64,000 bases of DNA from JABDMH01 sp965223025 (GTDB lineage Bacteria; Bacteroidota; Bacteroidia; Chitinophagales; Saprospiraceae): NCBI GenBank assembly GCA_965223025.1, contig CBDCVP010000023.1, forward strand, positions 3,162,001-3,226,000, read 5' to 3'. The notes under the pieces were generated by a model. The model had not been told where the DNA came from. It saw nothing but the letters and a program-made list of their open reading frames with translations, and ran no database searches. A program made the position numbers and the translations under genes. Below, piece by piece: positions 25,637-33,081 of the stretch; within the stretch, counting starts at the first letter, position 1, and each line of letters begins with the position of its first letter.

Positions 25637-26386
25637 TTGAGTGCCGATTTACTGGCTGATTGGGCTCCAGACCAAACTCCATTTAGATATGGATTTAACA
25701 ATCCGATTAGTTATACGGACCCGTTTGGTCTTTTTGAAAGGCGGCGAGATGCTAGAAGGTATCGCAGAAAATCTGATGACAAAGATATTCGCAAGGGTAA
25801 GATAAGAAAAGATAAAGACGGTTCTTTTTCCATTAGATATGGAGAAAGTGGATCGATTAGTCAAAACTCTGTGGGTACTATTGAATTCTCATCTACCGCC
25901 TCTTACACAGGACGTACTAGAGCTACATTAAAGGCTTATGAACCAAATTTCTTTGGAAGAACTCAACAAGGTAGCTTTCTTGGCAGAATTGCAGTAAACT
26001 TCGCTGATGACTTTTGGCTGACGATTCAATCCCTTAATCCATTGGACACTAGGACAACTCACCTTACAGGTAATTTTGTGTCTGGGGACGAAGCAATGAT
26101 GGGCCTTGTAGGCACTGCCGCCACTGTCATACCAGCAGGGCGATCGGTAACTTCCGTTAAATCGCTTGCCCCAAAGGGATTGACAATCTTCCAGAGGTTA
26201 AATGCTGCCCAATTCAGTAAAAGGTTCAAAGGAACTGTCGTGGCAAGAACTCACCCTAGAATAAGAGGACAGTTGAATAGACTTCTAAATACCGGAACCA
26301 ATTCAATAAATACAAAAGTTCAAACAGGCAATGTCCTAATGCAAGGAACAAAGATTTCTGGAAAAGCATCTAACGGAAATGAATAA
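25637..26386 (+). CDS. Orphan RHS C-terminal tip 2, toxin type unknown
   Basis: 249 residues from a TTG; no better start exists because the frame closes at 25616-25618. It begins within the RHS core (LSADLLADWAPDQTPFRYGF, then NNPISYTDPFGLFE) a few residues later than tip 1. The linker DKDGSFSIRYGESGS resembles tip 1 (RQDDGSFAIENRRDHS), so both tips derive from related rhs genes. The remaining ~170 residues include a hydrophobic patch (MMGLVGTAATVIPAG) and a basic end, but no toxin motif I know. It has no promoter, signal or shell and is presumably silent. The next gene follows with no gap and is the likely immunity gene. Confidence 0.75.
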   Translation: MSADLLADWAPDQTPFRYGFNNPISYTDPFGLFERRRDARRYRRKSDDKDIRKGKIRKDKDGSFSIRYGESGSISQNSVGTIEFSSTASYTGRTRATLKAYEPNFFGRTQQGSFLGRIAVNFADDFWLTIQSLNPLDTRTTHLTGNFVSGDEAMMGLVGTAATVIPAGRSVTSVKSLAPKGLTIFQRLNAAQFSKRFKGTVVARTHPRIRGQLNRLLNTGTNSINTKVQTGNVLMQGTKISGKASNGNE

Positions 26387-26635
26387 ATGGACCTAATTGG
26401 TGAATTCTTTATTGAAATATTATTCAGAAGAATTATAGCAGGTTTTTTTGGTTACTATACCTTACTTGCTATTTATCGTGTTTTGGGGGATCAAAAACGG
26501 ATTGAGTGGCTGCAAGAGGTAACCAATGATGAAGGTAATGAATTTGGGAAAGGTTGTTTCGTTGGGATCGTCGGTGTAATTTCCTTTAGTTTACTTCTGA
26601 TAGGGCTTGGATTACTATATGATGCAATAATATAG
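26387..26635 (+). CDS. Small membrane protein, likely immunity protein of tip 2
   Basis: 82 residues. Two hydrophobic segments, ~10-30 (IAGFFGYYTLLAIYRVL) and ~55-80 (GCFVGIVGVISFSLLLIGLG), indicate an inner-membrane protein. The ATG directly follows the toxin stop codon. A membrane immunity protein would suit a tip that acts on or at the membrane, but the toxin mechanism is unknown. The family is not recognised. Confidence 0.65.
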   Translation: MDLIGEFFIEILFRRIIAGFFGYYTLLAIYRVLGDQKRIEWLQEVTNDEGNEFGKGCFVGIVGVISFSLLLIGLGLLYDAII

Positions 26636-26783
26636 TAAGTGAAACCTAATCTTAAAATGTCTGATTTAGGTCAATTATTCCAATGCCATGTAATGCAACC
26701 AAGATCATGGCCCCCCAATATAAGAGTTGGACTATTTTCATGAAGGCATTTGGTGGTTCGGCATAGACGTACTTAAATATTTT

Positions 26784-28055
26784 GGCTCTTAGCCATATTT
26801 AGTGGGTAATCCCAAATTTAAGTCACCAAGATGGAAATAGATTAGCAGCTTAAAATTCTCAGTATTACGAAAGCCTCGAGCAATTCTTTTGATTTCCTGT
26901 ATTTTAAGATTAGTGCTTTCAGCATAAGCGTTTGTGGCCAATCTTTTAAAATAGGTCTTGATGCCGTACCAATGCCGATGCAGCATATCAACGAATTTTA
27001 ATACCGGTTCCAGTCCTGATTTATCTGCTTGACTAATCCAATCATTTATCCACTGTAGTCTAGGGTCATGGTAGGCATGATCCAGCACCGACCTTAGAAG
27101 TTCTTTAAGTCGATAAGCTTCTCCTATTTTTGGATATGCTTTACTTAGGCTTTTTAACCTTTTGGCTTGGTCTTGCTTTAATTTATGTGCGTTTCGTAGC
27201 CACCAATACCTCGTTCGGTTAAAATCTTTTCGGCAGTTGGCCTGTTCTATTCGCCTGATTTTATCGACCGCTTCATTCATCTTTTTCATGATGTGAAAGC
27301 GATCAAATATAATGTGTGCCTGATCAAAATACTGTGATGCAGCGGCAATGTAGCCAGTGAACGTATCCATGGTAATGGCCTTTACATCTTCTCTGTATGC
27401 ACCCCTAACCTCCATGTCTACAAGGGCTTCTCCCACTGCCTGGGCATTCTTACCTTCTGCTAGACCTACCACTTTTTTACGTTTGCGATCGCACAATACA
27501 GTCAAATAATTGTGACCCTTCTTGGAACTGGTCTCATCTATGGACAGCTCCTTGACCGCTGCCAATGGCTGAGTAGCTAAAGCATTGCTAACTCTTCGAC
27601 TAATGACTCTACCAACTCGCCTACCATCTATGTTCAAAGTCTTGCCAGCCTTTGATTGGCTCATCCCATTATAAACAAGTTCCATGATCTTTAGCTCAAA
27701 CAGAAGTGTGAACGAGCTCCCGGCTTCAGCCCAAGGTGCTTGTATTAAGCGAACAGATCCATCTCCAATCTTTACTCGTGGTAACGATGCATGCAAATAG
27801 CACTGATGCTGAAAGAAATCCAAGTGCTTCCACGTCCGATCCTGATGATCGTAGACAGCATATTGTTCACCTTCATAGTTGAACTTTGCCCCTTTTTGGT
27901 GGCCAATAGTTATATGTAGATCTTCTCCATGGTCTTCCTCCTTCAAGTGTACTTCCTTGATAAACCATGGTGCCTTAATGTTTAAAGCTGCTGTAAATAT
28001 TGTAAATTCATCCATCCCGCTAAGGTAACAAACCCACTAATTATAGAGTAGACCC
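26784..28055 (-). mobile_element. ISL3-family insertion sequence
   Basis: About 1.27 kb. Left end GGCTCTTAGCCATATTTAGT, followed by GGGT (26784-26807). The right end reads inward GGGTCTACTCTATAATTAGT, followed by GGGT (28055-28032), the usual ISL3-type imperfect terminal repeats. No matching 8-bp duplication flanks it (AATATTTT left, AGTAAAAC right), which suggests a deletion or rearrangement after insertion. The right end sits exactly in front of codon 4 of a recombinase 2 copy. Confidence 0.88.
26789..28015 (-). CDS. ISL3-family transposase
   Basis: 408 residues; the frame almost fills the IS. DDE_Tnp_ISL3 hallmarks: LSIDETSSKKGHNYLTVLCD with the first Asp, then MDTFTGYIAAASQYFDQAHI and FDRFHIMKKMNEAVDK with the second, and NAYAESTNLKIQEIKRIARG with the Glu near the C-terminus. 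An HTH-like segment (MSQSKAGKTLNIDGRRVGRV) precedes the catalytic core. The frame is intact, so the IS may be active. The N-terminal zinc-binding region typical for ISL3 is not evident. Confidence 0.9.
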   Translation of the reverse strand: MDEFTIFTAALNIKAPWFIKEVHLKEEDHGEDLHITIGHQKGAKFNYEGEQYAVYDHQDRTWKHLDFFQHQCYLHASLPRVKIGDGSVRLIQAPWAEAGSSFTLLFELKIMELVYNGMSQSKAGKTLNIDGRRVGRVISRRVSNALATQPLAAVKELSIDETSSKKGHNYLTVLCDRKRKKVVGLAEGKNAQAVGEALVDMEVRGAYREDVKAITMDTFTGYIAAASQYFDQAHIIFDRFHIMKKMNEAVDKIRRIEQANCRKDFNRTRYWWLRNAHKLKQDQAKRLKSLSKAYPKIGEAYRLKELLRSVLDHAYHDPRLQWINDWISQADKSGLEPVLKFVDMLHRHWYGIKTYFKRLATNAYAESTNLKIQEIKRIARGFRNTENFKLLIYFHLGDLNLGLPTKYG

Positions 28056-29273
28056 AGTAAAACTTATCAATTTGGTGCAGCTGTAGAAAAGGAGGTGGAG
28101 ATATTGGTGACATATTTAAAAAGGAAGAAGTACAGTCCAGATACAATCCAGCAATACTATAATTATTGCGGATTATTTATTGACAATATGCTTACCCAAG
28201 AATTAAGTCCAGAGCTTGTCACTTACCAACACATCAGGGATTTTATTTTTCATCTGAAAGAACAAATGAGTATTAAGCAGGTGAACCGGGTGCTAACGGG
28301 CATCCATCATTATTATACCAGTCTTGACCTGGGTATGAATCCTGCTGGTAACCTCCGTGTCCGGGGAGAAAGAAGACAGCCGCCCATGCGATTTATTGAG
28401 TTCGATGACTTGGTGCAATTGTACGATGCGTATCATGCTTTAGATGATCGCACCAAGCGTAATAAAGTAATCTTAGGCTTAATGATTTATCAAGCCATTA
28501 CGACCAGAGAATTACACCGACTACATGAAAAAAACATCCAATTAAAAGAAGGAAAAATTTATATCCAGGGCTCGAGATCCAGTCACCATCGCACCCTAGA
28601 TTTAGATGCTCGGCAATTACTGGATTTACAAGAATATATCTTGGTAGTTAGACCCAGACTTTTGGATGCCATCTGGAGTGGTAAATATTTACAAAAATCA
28701 GGTCGAAAACCTGCCAAGCCAGATCCAATGATTGAGCAGCAGTTATTTTTTAGCGAAGGAGGATCTGCGAATATTAAGACTAGCTTACATCATATGTTCA
28801 AAGCACTGAAGAAGATCAATCCCAAGATCAAATCTGGTCAAGTGATCAGAGCTGCAGTGATCGGTGATTGGTTGAAATCTTATGATGTTCGGATTGTTCA
28901 GTACATGGCGGGACATAAATATGTGAGCAGCACAGAGCGGTATGATTTATATAATTTGGAGGACCTGGAAGATTGGGTTGAGAAATTATCATCCTTTAAA
29001 GTGATTGGAGGTCACAAATTGCGATATCCAATTGAGCGAAAACTCCAACCATCGGTTGGAGAAATGTCTTTAAGGTCACAGAATGTGATCTTAGAGAGGT
29101 GCCGCAAAATGCGACGCCATGTTCTAAGGTGCCAAATTGGCTCCTTAGTCTTGAGATCGCATATTGCGACATCAAAACAATATCATGGAGACCATTTATT
29201 GCTTCAAAAACTAACTATCACATATGCCCACAGTATTGTTGATCAATGGATATCGCTTTTTCTTCTTCAGTAA
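28056..29273 (+). CDS. Third tyrosine recombinase 2 copy, 5-prime end cut off by ISL3, C-terminus extended by palindrome array
   Basis: Homology to the 14005 protein starts at 28056 with SKTYQFGAAVEKEVEILVTY, equivalent to residues 4-23 there; the ISL3 end lies directly before it, so the native start is lost. A GTG at 28095 could restart translation and would keep the whole catalytic domain (AITTRELHRL, SGQVIRAAVIGDWL, YMAGHKYVSSTERY). After LEDWVEKLSSF (~29000) the frame runs into the 21-nt palindrome array and reads it as LRSQNVIL, LRCQIGSL and LRSHIATS, then ends at 29273 inside a DUF4160 gene. I take this as a disabled or barely expressed copy. No recombinase 1 partner is left beside it. 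Confidence 0.75.
   Translation, partial: SKTYQFGAAVEKEVEILVTYLKRKKYSPDTIQQYYNYCGLFIDNMLTQELSPELVTYQHIRDFIFHLKEQMSIKQVNRVLTGIHHYYTSLDLGMNPAGNLRVRGERRQPPMRFIEFDDLVQLYDAYHALDDRTKRNKVILGLMIYQAITTRELHRLHEKNIQLKEGKIYIQGSRSSHHRTLDLDARQLLDLQEYILVVRPRLLDAIWSGKYLQKSGRKPAKPDPMIEQQLFFSEGGSANIKTSLHHMFKALKKINPKIKSGQVIRAAVIGDWLKSYDVRIVQYMAGHKYVSSTERYDLYNLEDLEDWVEKLSSFKVIGGHKLRYPIERKLQPSVGEMSLRSQNVILERCRKMRRHVLRCQIGSLVLRSHIATSKQYHGDHLLLQKLTITYAHSIVDQWISLFLLQ
29009..29173. repeat. Array of six 21-nt palindromic units
   Basis: Units at 29009-29029, 29042-29062, 29072-29092, 29098-29118, 29126-29146 and 29153-29173. Each has 9-nt arms and a 3-nt loop, for example AAGGTCACA-GAA-TGTGATCTT and AAGGTGCCA-AAT-TGGCTCCTT. 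Spacers are 5-12 nt. Arms differ between units but remain paired within each unit, with mismatches mostly at arm positions 3-5. A three-unit array lies at 30144 and a single unit inside the ORF6N gene at 15872. Confidence 0.8.
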
Positions 29274-29459
29274 TGAGGGGAACGAACCTAGGCATATACA
29301 TGTTGAAAAAGGGGATGTGCGGCAAAGTATTGGTTGGATGTTATTGAAGAAGTCTATAACTTTGACTTTAATCCAAGGGAGAGAAAACAGATTAAGAGGA
29401 TAATTATTGACCATCAAGAATTTTTAATAAAGAAGTGGGATGAGTACTTTCATGACTGA
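29224..29459 (+). pseudogene. DUF4160 gene with internal frameshift
   Basis: The first part from ATG 29224 reads MPTVLLINGYRFFFFSNEGN and EPRHIHVEKGD, the classic DUF4160 start. Past ~29320 homology continues in another phase as AAKYWLDVIEEVYNFDFNPR and ends IKKWDEYFHD at stop 29457-29459. One indel near 29318-29325 separates the halves. DUF4160 proteins are small (~80 residues), usually paired with DUF2442, and behave like a toxin-antitoxin-type module. The gene overlaps the DUF2442 start by 20 bp, the normal operon layout. Confidence 0.8.
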
Positions 29460-29694
29460 GTCAGATATCTTGAGGGCTGTTAAGCTCTGGTTCACTGACG
29501 AGAAGATCTATGTTCTTCTATCTGATGATCGTGAAATTGCAGTCCCATTGAAGTGGTTCCCACGCCTTTCCAATGCTACTGAAAAACAAAGGAATAATTG
29601 GAGGTTGATTGGAAAAGGCATAGGCATACATTGGGAAGATGTCGACGAAGATTTGTCTGTCAAAGGCCTTCTTAGTAATCCTTCAAATAAGTAA
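29440..29694 (+). CDS. DUF2442 protein, partner of DUF4160
   Basis: 84 residues: AVKLWFTDEKIYVLLSDDRE, then IAVPLKWFPRLSNATEKQRN and NWRLIGKGIGIHWEDVDEDL, the diagnostic DUF2442 sequence, ending in LSVKGLL. It is full length and looks functional, while its usual partner is frameshifted. DUF2442/DUF4160 pairs are common on plasmids and islands, and a toxin-antitoxin role is suspected but not established. Noncoding repeat A1 starts at its stop codon. Confidence 0.9.
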   Translation: MSTFMTESDILRAVKLWFTDEKIYVLLSDDREIAVPLKWFPRLSNATEKQRNNWRLIGKGIGIHWEDVDEDLSVKGLLSNPSNK

Positions 29695-29962
29695 TCCACT
29701 CCCGCTAAAGCTTACCCACTCTAGGTAATAAGGTGAGCCTGCGGTACTCGCCCCAGTTCAGCTGGCTGCTATGACAAGGAGCTTGGCTCTACTCAATCCC
29801 AACTCATTCACTCCTCCTTGCATAGCACCATGGACTTGCGCTCCAGTGGGTGCTCAGCCACTGCCATCTTCTCGTGGTTGTGCTCCTCGTCACTGCAGCT
29901 CCCTCCAGGCCTCTTTATGGGAGCCCTAAAGGGCAAGCTATTTAGTGAGGCCTGGCCGCTGC
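29695..29962 (+). repeat. Noncoding repeat A1, copy 2
   Basis: It starts directly after the DUF2442 stop and aligns with 16209-16478 through GAGGCCTGGCCGCTGC, where homology stops and a recombinase 2 fragment begins. The conserved core CTGCGGTACTCGCCCCAGTTC is slightly diverged from copy 1. This copy is less G+C-rich than copy 1. Confidence 0.75.
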
Positions 29963-29963
29963 T

Positions 29964-30137
29964 ATGGATCAAATCTCATGTGATCAGAACTGCGGTGATT
30001 GGGGATTGGCCGAAATCTTACGAAGTGCGGATTGTTCAGTACATTGCCGGACACAAGTCGTGAGTAGCACCGAGCAGTATGATTTATATAATCTCGAGGG
30101 ACCTCGAAGATGGGTTGAGGAATTATCATCCGTTGAA
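29964..30137 (+). pseudogene. 3-prime remnant of recombinase 2
   Basis: The segment reads in broken phases as IKSHVIRTAVIGDWPKSYEV, RIVQYIAGHKS and, after a one-base slip, SSTEQYDLYNLEG. It corresponds to the last ~60 residues of the 28056 copy, including the final His/Tyr box. It is joined on the left to repeat A1 and on the right to a three-unit palindrome array, the same order (recombinase end, palindromes) as at 29.0 kb. Confidence 0.8.
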
Positions 30138-30143
30138 GTGATG

Positions 30144-30221
30144 GAGGTCACAAAATGTGATCTCCAAATTTTGAGGTGCCAAATTGGCTCCTCCAACCTT
30201 GAGGTCGCATATTGCGATATC
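30144..30221. repeat. Array of three 21-nt palindromic units
   Basis: Units at 30144-30164 (GAGGTCACA-AAA-TGTGATCTC), 30173-30193 (GAGGTGCCA-AAT-TGGCTCCTC) and 30201-30221 (GAGGTCGCA-TAT-TGCGATATC). Spacing from start to start is 29 and 28 nt. The array ends 20 bp before the start of the DUF1016 gene. Confidence 0.8.
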
Positions 30222-30241
30222 AAACCAAGTAGATTTACAAT

Positions 30242-30903
30242 GTGGAAGTAAAGCAAGCTGAATACAATGCCTTTTTGCAGGAGATTAAGGAGGCAATGGA
30301 AGGCAATGTAAATGGTCATCATTTCGGAGTCAGCAAGCTTGGATTTTCTGGACTAAAAAAGTCATCAACTTTGACAAAAATCTCACAATACGAGGCCCTA
30401 AAGAAGGTCAACAGGGAGTTGATCGGCCTATACTGGCAGATTGGGAAAGCGATCGTAGAACGTCAGGAGCAGCATGAGTGGGGCAAATCAATAGTTGAGA
30501 CATTGTCCAAGGATCTTATGCAAGAGTATCCTGGAGTACAAGGATACTCAGCAGTGAATTTGTGGAGAATGCGCAAGTTCTACCTGGAATACCGAGATGA
30601 CGCAAAACTCTCACCAATGGTGAGAGAAATAGGATGGAGTCATAATACGGTGATTATCGATAAGTGTAAAGAGGCTCTTGAGCGCGAGTTTTACATCAAA
30701 ATGACCAAGAAATTTGGTTGGACAAAGAGCGTATTGACACACCAGATTGAAGGGAAAGCTTATCAAAGGTCAATGACCGGTCAAACGAATTTTGACAAGA
30801 CTTTAGAGGAGAAATATCGAGCGCAAGCACACCTAGCTGTCAAGGACACATACCACTTTGATTTTTTAGGGCTCAGTGAGGATTATTCAGAACGAGAACT
30901 TGA
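30242..30903 (+). pseudogene. DUF1016 (YhcG-like) nuclease gene truncated by IS21 sequence
   Basis: From GTG 30242, or ATG 30298, the product matches the N-terminal DUF1016 domain: LKKVNRELIGLYWQIGKAIV, YPGVQGYSAVNLWRMRKFYL, IGWSHNTVIIDKC, then KDTYHFDFLGLSEDYSEREL. This is where the C-terminal PD-(D/E)xK nuclease part should begin; instead, IS21 sequence on the opposite strand takes over at about 30904. The complete family has ~340 residues, so roughly 40 percent is missing. DUF1016 proteins are often linked to mobile or defence islands. Confidence 0.85.
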
Positions 30904-31417
30904 AATGTGCCAATGTAAACACTGCCATCATGCATCGCTTAACTTTATCACCCACCTTGAGCTGCACTTCGCCCCAGTCAAATTCAGCCACTCGGCCCGG
31001 TATGGTATGTTGCTTAATGTACACTTCGGTGGACAAGCGCTTGTGCTGCCTGATGTGACGACACACACTTGAGTAGCTGATCTGATAACCCAACTTCAAC
31101 AACGCCTCGTGTATATCTGTGCCTGCCATACACTGCTTGGCCAAAACTGTGGCTCGCTTGCGCTGATTTTCTTTCAGATATTCGCCGATCAGAACACAAA
31201 CCTCCTCTGTCAACTTGATCTTCTTCCGACTTGAAGAATCGTACTTTGGTGGATTTACAACCCCCACATCAGCAGAGCCACGTTCCTTTTGGTACTCTTT
31301 TAGGTGGCGCGTGACTGTATCTCTGTGAAGATTCATCGACTTGGCAATGGCCCGCTTTGACATGCCTTGTTGAAAGTACTTAATGACCAGCTCTTGTTTT
31401 TGCATCATAGTTATCAT
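30904..31417 (-). pseudogene. istA (IS21 transposase), N-terminal part only
   Basis: About 170 residues of IstA: HTH segment VIKYFQQGMSKRAIAKSMNL followed by HRDTVTRHLKEYQ, the linker, IRQHKRLSTEVYIK and the beginning of the DDE core, AEFDWGEVQLKVG with the first catalytic Asp. The remaining core is lost, so it cannot transpose. The last residues before the break read ...MMAVFTLAHFKFSF. Confidence 0.85.
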
Positions 31418-31522
31418 GGTTAAAGATCAATATCATATCACAGATACCCATCATGTGATACCCCATGCTAACCGGCCTATTTTTCAATGGCAAGAGTGGT
31501 ACACTTTTCAGTGGCAACCCAC
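30904..31522 (-). mobile_element. IS21-family fragment (one end and the start of istA)
   Basis: The right end at ~31522 reads inward TGTGGGTTGCCACTGAAAAG, followed by TGTACCACTC, with the related TGCCATTGAAAAA repeated ~30 bp further in, the sub-repeat pattern of IS21 ends. The istA start follows. The other end and istB are missing: the fragment stops inside istA at ~30904 and joins the truncated DUF1016 gene. Beyond 31522 the sequence resumes inside a recombinase 2 copy, so the IS had inserted into that gene. Confidence 0.8.
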
Positions 31523-32020
31523 ATCAAGCCATTACGACCAGAGAACTACATCGAATACATGAAAGGCACATCCAATGAAAAGAAGGAAAAATTTATATGC
31601 AGGGCCCAAGATCTAGTCACCATCGCACGCTAGATTTAGATGCTCGGTAGCTACTAGATCTGCAGGAATATATTTTGGTGACCAGACCTCGGATGCCAGA
31701 AGCCATCTGGAGTGGGGAATATTTAAAAAAATCAGGATGAAAACCCGCCAAACCCGATTCGAAGATCGAGCAGCAATTATTTTTTAGTGAAGGAGGATCG
31801 GCAAGTATCAAAACGAGCTTACATCATATTTTCAAAGCTCTGAAAAAGATCAACCCTAAGATCAAATCTAGTCAAGTGATCAGAGCTGCGGTGATTGGGG
31901 ATTGGCCGAAATCTTACGAAGTGCGGATTGTTGAGTACATGGCAGGACACAAGTTGTGAGTAGCACCGAAGGGAAGATTTATATAATCTCGAGGGACCTC
32001 GAAGATGTGTTGAGGAATCA
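31523..32020 (+). pseudogene. Recombinase 2 remnant with in-frame stops
   Basis: Homology to the 28056 copy resumes right at the IS21 end (QAITTRELHRIHERHIQ) and runs to STE...DLYNLEG. In-frame stops are present, for example TGA in CATCCAATGA, TAG in GCTCGGTAG and TGA in TCAGGATGA. The end at ~32010 is followed by sequence resembling the start and end of a lost palindrome unit (GATTGTCGC...GATATC). This is the fourth copy of this recombinase in the window. Confidence 0.85.
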
Positions 32021-32142
32021 TCATCCGCTGAAGTGATTGTCGCTGATATCATCTGCTAAAGAGGGAGCGGTTGAATACTTAGTATAGTATTCTTTTAATA
32101 TACAGTATTTTACATATGTTCAGAAATAATATGTATCATTTA

Positions 32143-32160
32143 TTTTACTTTTAAGTAAAA
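32143..32160. promoter_or_regulatory. Perfect inverted repeat upstream of the TA-like operon
   Basis: TTTTACTT (32143-32150) and AAGTAAAA (32153-32160) form an 8-bp perfect palindrome with a 2-nt centre, 36 bp before the first gene of the operon. Position and symmetry fit an operator for the HTH antitoxin. Confidence 0.5.
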
Positions 32161-32195
32161 TTTTGACTCATTTTGGTGTTATAATTGTATTATAA

Positions 32196-32687
32196 GTGAA
32201 TTATGAGATTGTGCGGATGGATGACCTCTCAGGTAGAAAAGCATCCATATACAGTATACTAGAAGAAGGAGAAGATCATACACTCTTAGAAAAGTTCATT
32301 CAAGAGAATATTGGAGCCTACCATGTGGAGATTGATGACATCATCAGAAGACTTGAAAACATTGGCAATAAATATGGTGCTAGGTCACAATGGTTTAAGC
32401 ATGATGAAGGACGTTTAGGGGATCTCATTTGTGCATTATATGATGAGCCTGATAGAAAGCTACGCCTATATTGCATAAGATATGGTAGTCTGCTACTCGT
32501 TGTCGGTGGAGGTGGGCCGAAGCAGGTTAGAGCATTGCAAGAGGATGAAGAGCTAATGCATGAAAATTATAGATTAAGGGAGATAGCAAATCAAATATTT
32601 GAGAGAATGAGAGATAAAGACATTAAGTTTTCTGATGATCACCAAGAACTTGAAGGAGATCTAAAATTCTATGATAACAATGACTAA
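32196..32687 (+). CDS. Putative toxin of a three-gene toxin-antitoxin-chaperone-like operon
   Basis: 163 residues from GTG 32196. No strong domain, but the segment ALYDEPDRKLRLYCIRYGSL, followed by LLVVGGGGPK and a helical EDEELMHENYRLREIANQ, recalls small RelE/HigB-type or phage Gp49-like proteins, where a beta-sheet containing R-Y-G is followed by helices. Overlap of 17 bp with an HTH gene downstream matches the HigBA order (toxin first). The toxin role is inferred from operon structure and should be taken as a hypothesis. Confidence 0.6.
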   Translation: MNYEIVRMDDLSGRKASIYSILEEGEDHTLLEKFIQENIGAYHVEIDDIIRRLENIGNKYGARSQWFKHDEGRLGDLICALYDEPDRKLRLYCIRYGSLLLVVGGGGPKQVRALQEDEELMHENYRLREIANQIFERMRDKDIKFSDDHQELEGDLKFYDNND

Positions 32688-33081
32688 AAAAGCCAGAAAT
32701 ATTAACAGCGATATAATTAAGAATGCAATTAAATCAGTTGACCCTAGAACTGCCAGAAAGGTCGATAACCTAATGTATATCTCTGCTACGATCAAAGATC
32801 TTATGGATAAACAGGGGCTCAAAAATATTGACTTAGCAAATAAGTTAAGCAAGGAACCCTCTGTAATCACCAAATGGCTTAGTGGAACTCATAATTTTAC
32901 AGTAAGTACAATTAGTGAGATAGAAGTTGCATTAGGAGCAAAAATTATTGATCAACCTTCGCAGACTGTTATTGAACTAACTCATATTGAATTTACCCTA
33001 GAGCAGACTCAAGTTCCAATAGGAGAAGCACATGCCTATGAATTTGGAGGGTTTACCTCACGATATTTTGCGGAAGCATGA
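32671..33081 (+). CDS. HTH antitoxin (XRE family)
   Basis: 136 residues. The HTH lies at ~45-85: IKDLMDKQGLKNIDLANKLS, followed by KEPSVITKWLSGTHNFTVST. The C-terminal ~45 residues are beta/loop-like and end GGFTSRYFAEA, which could be a chaperone-addiction tail as in antitoxins of TAC systems. ATG 32671 overlaps the upstream gene by 17 bp, and its stop overlaps the next start by 4 bp (ATGA). It probably represses the operon through the palindrome at 32143-32160. Confidence 0.8.
   Translation: MITMTKKARNINSDIIKNAIKSVDPRTARKVDNLMYISATIKDLMDKQGLKNIDLANKLSKEPSVITKWLSGTHNFTVSTISEIEVALGAKIIDQPSQTVIELTHIEFTLEQTQVPIGEAHAYEFGGFTSRYFAEA

Noticed and set aside
29009..29173. Possible CRISPR array
   Set aside because: The regular palindromic units have spacers of only 5-12 nt and the arms vary between units; there are no cas genes. 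It is a palindromic repeat family, not CRISPR.
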